Assembly: GCF_014649655.1 (NCBI RefSeq)
Contig: NZ_BMTL01000004.1
Span: 204,340-268,339 of the forward strand
DNA: 64,000 nucleotides
Source: Streptomyces humidus
GTDB taxonomy: Bacteria > Actinomycetota > Actinomycetes > Streptomycetales > Streptomycetaceae
Direction: 5' to 3'
Shown in pieces: positions 56,778 through 64,000 of the stretch (the stretch's first letter is position 1; each line of letters starts with the position of its first letter). The notes below the pieces were generated by a model, which worked only from the letters and a program-made list of their open reading frames with translations, made no database searches and was not told the origin of the DNA. Both the position numbers and the translations under genes were made by a program.

Positions 56778-57497
56778 ATGTACGACCCCACAGTCGCCCG
56801 GCTCACCTACCGGGCCCTGCTCGGCCGTCGCCGGGCTCTCATCCTGGGCGCTCTGCCCCTGCTGCTGATCGCGATCTCCGTGGTCGTGCGCGGCCTCGCC
56901 GGGGCCGACGACCAGACGGCGGCCGACCTGCTCGGCGGCCTCGCGCTGGCCACCATGGTCCCGATCATCGGCGTGATCGCGGGCACCGGCGCGATCGGGC
57001 CCGAGATCGACGACGGCTCCGTGGTGTACCTGCTGTCCAAGCCGCTGAAGCGGCCGACGATCATCTTCACCAAGCTGATCGTGGCGGTCGCGGTGACGAT
57101 GGTCTTCTCGGCCCTGCCGACGCTGATCGCCGGGTTCATCCTGAACGGCAACGGTCAGCAGATCGCCGTCGCCTACACCGTCGCCGCGCTGGTCTCCTCC
57201 ATCGCCTACGCCGCCGTCTTCCTGCTTCTCGGGACCGTCTCGCGGCACGCGGTGGTGTTCGGTCTCGTCTACGCCCTCGTCTGGGAAGCCCTGTTCGGGT
57301 CCCTGGTGCCGGGCGCGCGCACGCTCAGCGTCCAGCAGTGGTCGCTGGCGGTCGCCCACAAGGTGGCGGGCGGGGACCTCGTGACCTCGGACGTCGGTCT
57401 GACCACGGCGACGGTGCTGCTGGTCGCGGTGACCGTGCTGGCCACCTGGTACGCGGGACAGAAGCTGCGGACACTGACGCTCGCCGGCGAGGAGTGA
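56778..57497 (+). CDS. ABC transporter permease 2
   Basis: 239 residues. Six hydrophobic segments (first about 22-40 ILGALPLLLIAISVVVRGL; last about 213-229). GPEIDDGSVVYLLSKPLKRP is a typical ABC-2 permease intracellular stretch. The ATG at 56778 lies ten bases after ATPase 2, with GTAGGAGG upstream. Substrate unknown. Confidence 0.88.
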   Translation: MYDPTVARLTYRALLGRRRALILGALPLLLIAISVVVRGLAGADDQTAADLLGGLALATMVPIIGVIAGTGAIGPEIDDGSVVYLLSKPLKRPTIIFTKLIVAVAVTMVFSALPTLIAGFILNGNGQQIAVAYTVAALVSSIAYAAVFLLLGTVSRHAVVFGLVYALVWEALFGSLVPGARTLSVQQWSLAVAHKVAGGDLVTSDVGLTTATVLLVAVTVLATWYAGQKLRTLTLAGEE

Positions 57498-57626
57498 GCC
57501 GCCGTGCCGGGGGCGGGGCGGCCGTTCTTGACGACGGCTTCACCCGCGCCCCGGCACACTGGGCGCGGCATCCGGCGCCTGGTGACCGGCACAGGGCGCG
57601 AGGGCTGGGAGGACGGGGAGGACGGG

Positions 57627-57869
57627 ATGGCGGACGACGACACGACGAACGGCGGTCGGGAGCGGTCCGGGGACGAGCTCTGGGACGACCTCGTCCTGGA
57701 CGACGACTTCATACGTGCCGCCGAGGCGTCGGAGCCGTCCGCCCGCGCCCGGATGCTGGCCGCGAGGTGGCGTGCGCAGGCGCCCGAGCCGCAGCCCTGG
57801 CGCTCCGACGAGCCGCCGGCGGGCTGGTTCTTCAGCAAGGCGCGTCGACGCAGGTGGCGCCGCCGGTAG
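57627..57869 (+). CDS. Small conserved hypothetical protein
   Basis: 80 residues from the ATG at 57627, preceded by GGGGAGGACGGG. Acidic first half (DELWDDLVLDDDFIRAAEA) and very basic end (FFSKARRRRWRRR). No membrane segment or known domain. Its position after the ABC operon and before serS matches other streptomycetes. A longer upstream frame is open but non-coding in appearance. Confidence 0.6.
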   Translation: MADDDTTNGGRERSGDELWDDLVLDDDFIRAAEASEPSARARMLAARWRAQAPEPQPWRSDEPPAGWFFSKARRRRWRRR

Positions 57870-58234
57870 TCGCCGCTGCACCACGGCCGTCGCACAGATG
57901 TTTTATTCGGTGGCGTCCCGGTCGCCCTGAGGGCACAGTGGTCGTACCCGCAGAACGCGGGTCGGCCGGAGGACGTCCGGCGACACGGACCGGGTGAGGA
58001 GTTCGACGATGCCCATGCACGGCAGTCCGTCGAACTCCCTTCAGGGCAGCCTGTGGCGGGTTCCGGAGTAGTTACGCCTCCGTCGAACCCGCTCCTCACA
58101 GGGGAGCTGCCCGGGGCGGCCGCTTCGAGCACGCGATGTCGCTCTCGCGTGGGCCGCCCTTCCCGGAACGTCGGCCGAGCGGCCGGGCACCGGCTTGCCG
58201 AGCGAGACGTTGTCAGGGCTTCTTGGCCGGGGGC
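57870..58234. other. Gene-free stretch between convergent genes
   Basis: About 365 bases. A hairpin with 10-bp perfect arms (GGAGTTCGAC at 57998-58007 and GTCGAACTCC at 58029-58038) is the only feature I can point to. I see no tRNA or gene. Confidence 0.45.
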
Positions 58235-58268
58235 GCGGCTGAGGGCGTCTTCGGGCGCCCTCAGCCGC
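58235..58268 (-). terminator. Terminator of the serS-HAD operon
   Basis: Perfect 13-bp arms GCGGCTGAGGGCG and CGCCCTCAGCCGC around an 8-base loop containing TTCG, about 130 bases past the HAD stop. Confidence 0.7.
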
Positions 58269-58399
58269 ACCCGGGAGGCCGGGCGCGGCCGGGCGGTGGC
58301 TCGCGGGTGCCGGTGAGGGACGCCGGGATCCGGGTGTCCGGCCCGGTTCGCGCGTTTGCCCGGGCCGGGTGTCCTGGCTTCAGGAAGCGTTCCGGGACT

Positions 58400-59218
58400 T
58401 CAGCTCAGGAAGCGTTCGAGGACTTCGGCGATTCCGTCGGCCTCGTTGGACGACGTCACCTCGTCGGCGACCGTCCGCAGCTCCTGGTGGGCGTTGGCCA
58501 TGGCCACGCCGTGAGCGGACCAGGCGAACATCGGGATGTCGTTGGGCATGTCGCCGAAGGCGATGGTCTCGGCGGCCTTCAGGCCCAGCCGCCGGGCGGC
58601 CAGGGAGAGGCCCGTGGCCTTGGACAGGCCCAGGGGGAGCAGTTCCACGATTCCCGCGCCGGCCATCGCGACCGTGACGAAGCCGCCCGCGGCCTGCCGT
58701 GCGGCCTCGGCCAGCTCGTCGTCCGACAGCTCGGGATGCTGGATGTAGATCTTGTTCAGCGGGGCCGACCAGAGGTCGGACGCGTCCCTCAACGGCGTGG
58801 CTGGGAGCGTGCCGTGGACGGCGTAACCGGGCCCCACCAGCACGTCCCCGTCCAGCCCGTCGCGGCTGGCCGCCAGGTGCAACGGCCCGACCTCCGCCTC
58901 GATCTTGGCCAGGGCCACGCCCGCCAACTGGCGGTCCAGGGTCACCGAGGTCAGCAGGCGGTGCGCACCGGCGTCGTAGACCTGGGCGCCCTGCCCGCAG
59001 ACCGCGATGCCGTCGTAGCCGAGGTCGTCGAGGATGTGCCGGGTCCACGGGACCCCACGGCCCGTCACGACGATGTGCGCGGCGCCCGCCGCGGTGGCCG
59101 CGGCGAGGGCGTCACGGGTGCGTCGCGAGACCGACTCGTCGGAGCGCAGCAGCGTTCCGTCGAGGTCGGTCGCGATCAGGCGGTAGGGGAACTCTCCGGC
59201 GGCAGAGACGGCACTCAC
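58400..59218 (-). CDS. HAD-family phosphatase (Cof type), copy 2
   Basis: 272 residues from the GTG at 59218, which overlaps the serS stop (GTGA). Motif I is [20 protein letters not shown]; then [14 protein letters not shown], Lys in [11 protein letters not shown], and [18 protein letters not shown] (GDxxND). It closely resembles copy 1 at 47856-48725. Translational coupling to serS suggests coordinated synthesis, but the substrate is unknown. Confidence 0.9.
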   Translation of the reverse strand: MSAVSAAGEFPYRLIATDLDGTLLRSDESVSRRTRDALAAATAAGAAHIVVTGRGVPWTRHILDDLGYDGIAVCGQGAQVYDAGAHRLLTSVTLDRQLAGVALAKIEAEVGPLHLAASRDGLDGDVLVGPGYAVHGTLPATPLRDASDLWSAPLNKIYIQHPELSDDELAEAARQAAGGFVTVAMAGAGIVELLPLGLSKATGLSLAARRLGLKAAETIAFGDMPNDIPMFAWSAHGVAMANAHQELRTVADEVTSSNEADGIAEVLERFLS

Positions 59219-60492
59219 CTGGCGACCGGCTCCAGGACCTCCCGGCCGCCGAGGTACGGGCGCAGCACCTCGGGGACGTACACGGAACCGTCGGCCTGCT
59301 GGTGGTTCTCCAGGATGGCGACGATCGTGCGCGGGACGGCGCACAGCGTGCCGTTCAGCGTGGCCAGCGGGCGGATCTGCTTGCCCTCGCGGACGCGGAT
59401 CGACAGCCGGCGGGACTGGAACTCGGTGCAGTCCGAGGTCGACGTCAGCTCGCGGTACTTGCCCTGGGTCGGGATCCAGGCCTCGCAGTCGAACTTGCGG
59501 GCGGCCGAGGAGCCGAGGTCACCGGAGGCGACGTCGATGACGCGGAACGGCAGCTCCAGCGCGGACAGCCACTGCTTCTCCCAAGCCAGCAGGCGCTGGT
59601 GCTCGGCCTGCGAGTCCTCGGGCGTGACGTACGAGAACATCTCGACCTTGTCGAACTGGTGGACGCGGAAGATGCCCTTGGTGTCCTTGCCGTGCGAGCC
59701 GGCCTCGCGGCGGAAGCAGGGCGAGAAGCCCGCGTAGCGCAGCGGCAGCTTGTCCGCGTCGATGATCTCGTCCATGTGGTACGCGGCGAGGGGGACCTCG
59801 GAGGTGCCGACCAGGTAGAGGTCGTCCTTGTCGAGGTGGTAGACGTCCTGGGCCGCCTGGCCGAGGAAGCCGGTGCCCGCCATGGACTGCGGACGCACCA
59901 GCGCCGGGGTCAGCATCGGGGTGAAGCCGGCCGCCGTGGCCTGCGCGATCGCCGCGTTGACCAGGGCCAGCTCGAGCAGGGCGCCGACGCCGGTGAGGAA
60001 GTAGAAGCGGGATCCGGAGACCTTCGCACCACGTTCGACGTCGATCGCGCCGAGGATCTGGCCGAGCTCCAGGTGGTCCTTGGGCTCGAAGCCCTCGGCG
60101 CCGAAGTCGCGGATCGTGCCGTGCGTCTCGAGGGTGACGAAGTCCTCCTCGCCGCCCACGGGCACGTCGGGGTGCACGAGGTTGCCGAGCCGCTGGAGCA
60201 ACTCCTGTGTCTCGGCGTCGGCCTCGGCGCGCTCGGCGTCGGCGGCCTTGACGTCGGCGGCGAGCTGGCTCGCCTTCTTCAGCAGTTCGGCCTTCTCGTC
60301 CGCGGAGGCCTTGGGGATGAGCTTGCCGAGCGACCTCTGCTCGGCGCGCAGCTCGTCGAAGCGGACGCCGGACGACCTGCGCCGCTCGTCGGCGGACAGG
60401 AGGGAGTCGACGAGCGCGACGTCCTCTCCACGGGCACGCTGGGAAGCGCGCGCACGGTCGGGGTCCTCACGGAGCAGGCGAAGGTCAATCAC
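59215..60492 (-). CDS. serS: Seryl-tRNA synthetase
   Basis: 425 residues from the GTG at 60492. The N-terminal coiled-coil arm (about 30-100, Lys/Glu/Ala-rich) is followed by the class II core: motif 2 [20 protein letters not shown] (near 265), the serine/ATP region [13 protein letters not shown], and motif 3 [20 protein letters not shown] (near 378). It charges tRNA-Ser and tRNA-Sec precursors in the cytoplasm. A DnaA-box cluster fills the ~580-base gap to pheA. Confidence 0.96.
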   Translation of the reverse strand: MIDLRLLREDPDRARASQRARGEDVALVDSLLSADERRRSSGVRFDELRAEQRSLGKLIPKASADEKAELLKKASQLAADVKAADAERAEADAETQELLQRLGNLVHPDVPVGGEEDFVTLETHGTIRDFGAEGFEPKDHLELGQILGAIDVERGAKVSGSRFYFLTGVGALLELALVNAAIAQATAAGFTPMLTPALVRPQSMAGTGFLGQAAQDVYHLDKDDLYLVGTSEVPLAAYHMDEIIDADKLPLRYAGFSPCFRREAGSHGKDTKGIFRVHQFDKVEMFSYVTPEDSQAEHQRLLAWEKQWLSALELPFRVIDVASGDLGSSAARKFDCEAWIPTQGKYRELTSTSDCTEFQSRRLSIRVREGKQIRPLATLNGTLCAVPRTIVAILENHQQADGSVYVPEVLRPYLGGREVLEPVAR

Positions 60493-61073
60493 GCGGTCAA
60501 GGCTACCCGTGCGGAGTTGCGGCTCACGACTCAGATTCGGGTGCCGCGCGCCGAGTCTTCCGGCGTCCTCTGCCGGGCGTTCCGAATCGCGCCTTACGGT
60601 GGGTTATGCGGCAATTGCCGAGTGTGTCAGTAAAACGTGTCTCATTCCCTGGGACGAAGCATGTGACGGGCGTCGCATTGACTCGACTTCCTTGCGGCGC
60701 ACGGGATTTGGGGGCCGAGTTGTCCACAGGGATCCGCACCCCGTGTGAGTTATCCACAGGGTGTGCGAAAGATCTGTGGACATCGGAATGGATCATTCCG
60801 AGGCCTGTTCGCGCGCTGGAGAATTCCGTGCCCAAACCCGACTCGGGCCCACTTTCGGGTGGAAAAGGGTCGCCCTGAAGGATTGATCGAAGGAGACAGG
60901 TGGACGAGGGGTGACGTACGGGTTGCGAGCCACCCCGAGGGAGTGGGGACCGATTTGTCGACTGAATGGCACTTCGTTGTCGACTTGTCCCCAGGTCGAG
61001 AAGCGGCCCTGTGGATAACTTCTGTGGATAACGAAGATATGCAGGTAGGACCAGTGTCAGGCGGGCGGACAGG
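60493..61073. promoter_or_regulatory. DnaA-box cluster between serS and pheA
   Basis: Four perfect boxes: TTGTCCACA 60720-60728 (+), TTATCCACA 60750-60758 (+), and TTATCCACA on the minus strand at 61010-61018 and 61023-61031 (only 13 bp apart). Near matches are ATGTCCACA at 60775-60783 (-) and TTGTCCCCA at 60985-60993 (+). No gene is seen here. This is the densest DnaA-box group in the window. Confidence 0.8.
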
Positions 61074-62006
61074 CTAGAAACGGCCGTCCTGGCAGCCCGC
61101 AACCCAGTCGGCAGCCGCCATGAACTCCCCGTCCGACGTTCCGGGCAACGGAGCCTCGACGTCCGCCGCGCTGACCTCCGCACGCGGGTACGAGCCCAGG
61201 AAACGCACCTCGCGACAGATCCGCTTCAGCCCCATGAGGGCCTCCGCCATCCGGCGGTCGGAGATGTGTCCTTCGGCGTCGATGCAGAAGCAGTAGTTGC
61301 CGATTCCGGCGCCCGTCGGACGGGACTGCAGCAGCATGAGGTTGACGCCCCGGGTGGCGAACTCGCCCAGGAGGTCGCGCAGGCCACCGGGATGGTCGTC
61401 GCGCTGCCACAGCACGACGGACGTCTTGTCCGCGCCGGTCGGCGCCGCCGGACGGGCAGGCCGGCCCACCAGCACGAAACGGGTCTGCGCGTTCTCGGCG
61501 TCGTGGATCCCGGTCTCCAGGGCGGTCAGCCCGTACCGGGCCGCAGCGAACTCACCGGCGAAGGCGGCATCGTAGCGGCCCTCCTGGACCAGCCGGGCTG
61601 CGTCCGCGTTCGAGGCGGCCGACTCCCAGGCGGCGTCGGGGAGGTTCGCCTTCAGCCAGTTGCGCACCTGAGGCTGTGCGGCCGGGTGTGCGGAGACCGT
61701 CTTGATGTCCGCCAGCCGGGTGCCGGGCCTGACCAGCAGCGCGAAGGTGATCGACAGCAGCACCTCGCGGTAGATCATCAGCGGCGCGCCCGCGACCAGT
61801 TCGTCCAGCGTCGTGGTGATCCCGCCCTCGACCGAGTTCTCGATGGGCACGAACGCGGCCTCGGCCTCACCCGAGCGCACCGCGTCGAGCGCGGACTGCA
61901 CCGACACGTACGGCAGCAACTGCCGGGTGGCCGCCTCCGGAAGCGTGCGCAGGGCGACCTCCGTGAAGGTGCCCTCGGGGCCGAGATACGCATAGCTCGC
62001 TGGCAT
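61074..62006 (-). CDS. pheA: Prephenate dehydratase
   Basis: 310 residues. Converts prephenate to phenylpyruvate in phenylalanine synthesis. The catalytic domain (1-185) has YLGPEGTFTEVALR, FVPIENSVEGGITTTLDEL (with Thr of the active site) and the QTRFVLVGR ending. The C-terminal ACT domain (about 200-290) has DLLGEFATRGVNLMLLQSRP and GIGNYCFCID, the phenylalanine-binding region; the usual ESRP is LQSRP here. It is a monofunctional dehydratase with no chorismate mutase domain. ATG at 62006. Confidence 0.95.
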   Translation of the reverse strand: MPASYAYLGPEGTFTEVALRTLPEAATRQLLPYVSVQSALDAVRSGEAEAAFVPIENSVEGGITTTLDELVAGAPLMIYREVLLSITFALLVRPGTRLADIKTVSAHPAAQPQVRNWLKANLPDAAWESAASNADAARLVQEGRYDAAFAGEFAAARYGLTALETGIHDAENAQTRFVLVGRPARPAAPTGADKTSVVLWQRDDHPGGLRDLLGEFATRGVNLMLLQSRPTGAGIGNYCFCIDAEGHISDRRMAEALMGLKRICREVRFLGSYPRAEVSAADVEAPLPGTSDGEFMAAADWVAGCQDGRF

Positions 62007-62144
62007 GACCTCACCCTAATGGCCCTTGCGTATTCGGGCGCACGCATCTCACGAGGTGCCCTCGCAGGAATGAATCCCCACCGCGGGGCGTAACTTCCCA
62101 GGATCCGCAGTTCCTGGCGATCAGCCGCAGCCGCAGCCGCAGCC

Positions 62145-63605
62145 TCACGCCTCCAGCAACCGCTGCCCCACGTACTCCCCCTCGGCCGCCCCGCCCGGCA
62201 CCGCGAACAGGCCGCTCGACTCGTGGCGGATGTACAGGGACAGCGCGTCGCCCCGGTCCAGCTTGCGCTGCACCGTGACGAAGCCGCGCAGCGGGTCCGC
62301 CTGCCAGCAGACGAACAGCAGGCCCGCGTCGGGAGTGCCGTCCGGGTCGATGCCGTCGTGGTAGGAGAAGGGCCGCCGCAGCATGGCCGCGCCACCGTTC
62401 TGGTCGGGGCGCGTGATGCGGGCGTGCGCGTTGATCGGGACGACCAGGTCGCCGTTCGCGTCGGTCTTCTCCAGGTCCATCTCGGTGGTCTCGGTACCGC
62501 CCGTCAGCGCCGCGCCGTCCGCCTTGCGTCGCCCGATGACCTGTTCCTGCGCCTTGAGCGACAGCTTCTCCCAGTCGTCGAGGAGCATGCGGATGCGGCG
62601 TACGACGGCATAGGAGCCGTTTGCCATCCACGCGGGGTCCTTGGTGCCGGAGGCCGGGACGAAGATGCGCTCGTCGAAGTCGGGCTCGGTCGTTCTGGGA
62701 TTGCGGGTGCCGTCCATCTGACCCATCAGGTTGCGGGCCGTCATGGGGTGGGCGGTGGTGCCCGGCGTCCGGTTGAAGCCGTTCATCTGCCAGCGGACCT
62801 TCGCGGCCGTGCCCGCGTCCTTCTGGATCGCGCGCAGGGCGTGAAAGGCGACCAGGGCGTCGTCCGCACCGATCTGCACCCACAGGTCACCGTTGCTGCG
62901 GGCCTTGTCGAGGTGGTCGGAGGAGAAGTCCGGGAGCGGGTCGAGAGCGACCGGACGCTGCTTCTCCAGACCGGTGCGGGCGAAGAAGCTGTTGCCGAAG
63001 CCGAAGGTGACCGTCAAGGAGGAGGGGCCGGCGTCCCGGGCCACGCCGGTGTCGTCGTGTGCGGCGGCCTCGCCCGCCATCAGCCGTCGGGCCGTCTCCG
63101 ACCAGCGGCGCAGCAGTGCGGCGGCTTCCTTGCGGCCGGCTCCCGCCGCGAGGTCGAAGGCGACGAGATGACCGCGCGCCTGGAGGCCCTGGGTGATCCC
63201 CGGTTGATGTTTCACGTGGAACATCACCTGCCCGGACCCGATCGAGGAGAGAGGAGGGGTCGCCTGCGCGGGGGCCGCGGCGTAGCCGGCGACCGCGCCC
63301 GCAGCGCCCAGGACGAGCCCGGTCGCTCCGGCCGTGCCGAGCAGCCTGCGCCGAGTCAGCCCCTCGACGGAGGTGGGGGTGGAGGGGGAGGGGGATTCCG
63401 GGCGGACGCCGTCGCCGACGGAGGCGCGGGCGGCCTCGGCCCCGGCCCTGCCGGTGCCGGCCTTGGGCGCAGGGGTCTTCGCGGGGCCCGTCTTGGGCTT
63501 ACGAGGCTTGCCGGCGCCCGTCTTGGGCGTGCCGGTCCCGCTCGTGTTGGTGCCGGGGCCGGGGGTCTCGGGTGTACGGGCGTCGGGGAGGGACTGGTCG
63601 GGCAT
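62145..63605 (-). CDS. dtpA: Tat-exported DyP-type haem peroxidase DtpA
   Basis: 486 residues from the start at 63605. About 80 Pro/Gly/Lys/Thr-rich residues precede the twin-arginine signal LTRRRLLGTAGATG and a hydrophobic segment ending AAPAQA. The DyP domain follows: MGQMDGTRNP has the distal GxxDG Asp near residue 297, and proximal haem His and Arg regions come later (YHDGIDPD, YIRHESSG). In S. lividans, DtpA is exported and works with copper chaperones in GlxA maturation. A parS-like site is translated in frame as MFHVKH. The long pre-Tat region may be partly untranslated. Confidence 0.9.
   Translation of the reverse strand: MPDQSLPDARTPETPGPGTNTSGTGTPKTGAGKPRKPKTGPAKTPAPKAGTGRAGAEAARASVGDGVRPESPSPSTPTSVEGLTRRRLLGTAGATGLVLGAAGAVAGYAAAPAQATPPLSSIGSGQVMFHVKHQPGITQGLQARGHLVAFDLAAGAGRKEAAALLRRWSETARRLMAGEAAAHDDTGVARDAGPSSLTVTFGFGNSFFARTGLEKQRPVALDPLPDFSSDHLDKARSNGDLWVQIGADDALVAFHALRAIQKDAGTAAKVRWQMNGFNRTPGTTAHPMTARNLMGQMDGTRNPRTTEPDFDERIFVPASGTKDPAWMANGSYAVVRRIRMLLDDWEKLSLKAQEQVIGRRKADGAALTGGTETTEMDLEKTDANGDLVVPINAHARITRPDQNGGAAMLRRPFSYHDGIDPDGTPDAGLLFVCWQADPLRGFVTVQRKLDRGDALSLYIRHESSGLFAVPGGAAEGEYVGQRLLEA
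63209..63222. other. parS: parS-like site 16 (one mismatch), inside dtpA
   Basis: GTTTCACGTGGAAC on the plus strand. It falls within the dtpA reading frame. Confidence 0.7.
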
Positions 63606-63612
63606 GGTGCGG

Positions 63613-64000
63613 TCAGCCGATCTGAGCGTTCTTGGACACGGTCGCCTGGTCGATGTCGGAGGTGCGCACGGTGACGGCGATCTTCCACTCGCCGGCCATG
63701 GGGATCTGCACCGCGCTCGCCGCCCAGTGGCCCGTGGTGATGTGGTCGGGGGTGACGGGCAGTGGCCCGATGTCCTTGGCTTCGAGGGTGAAGGCGACCT
63801 TGACCTCGGGCACGTCGAAGGCGCGGCCGTTGGGCCGGGTCACGTAGACGTGCATCTCGTTGGCGCCGGCGCGTGCGGGGTCGAGGTCGACACTGACCAC
63901 GCCCTTGCCGTCGGTGCCGCCGGTGTCGAAGGACATGTCCAGCGTCAGCGCCCCGGAGGGGGAGTCCGACGAGGGCGAGGCGGACGACGAGGAACCGGTG
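63613..64000 (-). CDS. CopC/CopD-type copper protein, C-terminal end (partial)
   Basis: 128 codons up to the window edge; the start lies beyond it. The visible part is a linker rich in Ser/Pro/Asp (near 63940-63999) and an immunoglobulin-like beta domain (EMHVYVTRPNGRAFDVPEVK, then PMAGEWKIAVTVRTSDIDQA). It resembles the C-terminal YtkA/YcnJ-like domain of CopD fusion proteins. In Streptomyces the gene before dtpA is such a copper-resistance membrane protein. The stop is eight bases before the dtpA start, so they are cotranscribed. Confidence 0.7.
   Translation of the reverse strand, partial: TGSSSSASPSSDSPSGALTLDMSFDTGGTDGKGVVSVDLDPARAGANEMHVYVTRPNGRAFDVPEVKVAFTLEAKDIGPLPVTPDHITTGHWAASAVQIPMAGEWKIAVTVRTSDIDQATVSKNAQIG

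Overview
The window is chromosomal DNA from a Streptomyces, or a very close actinomycete. Evidence is the high GC content with G or C at nearly every third codon position, many GTG starts, the developmental pair ssgR–ssgA, and a gene order matching the oriC-proximal core of Streptomyces chromosomes (tRNA nucleotidyltransferase tail, ino1, class A PBP, femX, rpsF-ssb-rpsR-rplI, dnaB, ptpA, ssgR-ssgA, thiC, hisC, cydA-cydB-cydCD, serS, pheA, dtpA). I see no rRNA, tRNA, CRISPR array, prophage or intact insertion sequence. Nearness to oriC is supported independently by 16 copies of the 14-bp ParB site GTTTCACGTGAAAC (9 perfect, 7 with one mismatch) and by three DnaA-box clusters.

Layout. 0-9 kb: end of the CCA-adding enzyme, an LppU-like membrane protein, an MFS permease, padR-ino1 with a palindromic operator, a class A penicillin-binding protein and a GT87-type membrane glycosyltransferase. 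9-14 kb: femX with an alanine-racemase-like partner, a small membrane protein, then the rpsF-ssb-rpsR-rplI operon. 14-20 kb: MATE exporter, dnaB behind a DnaA-box cluster, an alpha/beta hydrolase with an orphan palindromic operator, and a serine beta-lactamase-like protein. 20-27 kb: marR-GNAT opposite an MFS exporter, a two-domain GNAT, a Nudix hydrolase, and a minus-strand operon of holin-family protein, ptpA, a cystathionine gamma-lyase-like enzyme and a small unknown gene. 27-36 kb: cupin, small membrane protein, ssgR-ssgA, a His-rich YibE/F membrane protein, thiC under a TPP riboswitch, and a TerD-VWA fusion. 36-48 kb: a membrane protein, a metallophosphatase, a LacI regulator, hisC and the Rex-type cydA-cydB-cydCD operon. 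48-64 kb: HAD phosphatase, F420-type oxidoreductase, KptA, an EphD-like hydrolase-reductase fusion, a four-gene ABC exporter operon, serS coupled to a second HAD gene, pheA, and dtpA preceded by the end of a CopC/CopD-type gene.

Functional themes are chromosome replication and segregation (dnaB, ssb, parS, DnaA boxes), cell wall synthesis (PBP, FemX, racemase-like protein), development (ssgR, ssgA, ptpA), respiration and copper (cyd operon, dtpA region), and thiamine, histidine, phenylalanine and inositol synthesis. The most unusual feature is how the parS sites are placed. Many are the core of longer palindromes that look like terminators. Two near-parS copies lie in the variable arm of the thiC TPP riboswitch. 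One contains the likely start codon of cydCD. One is translated inside dtpA. All names come from reading the sequence and from family knowledge; no database search was run.
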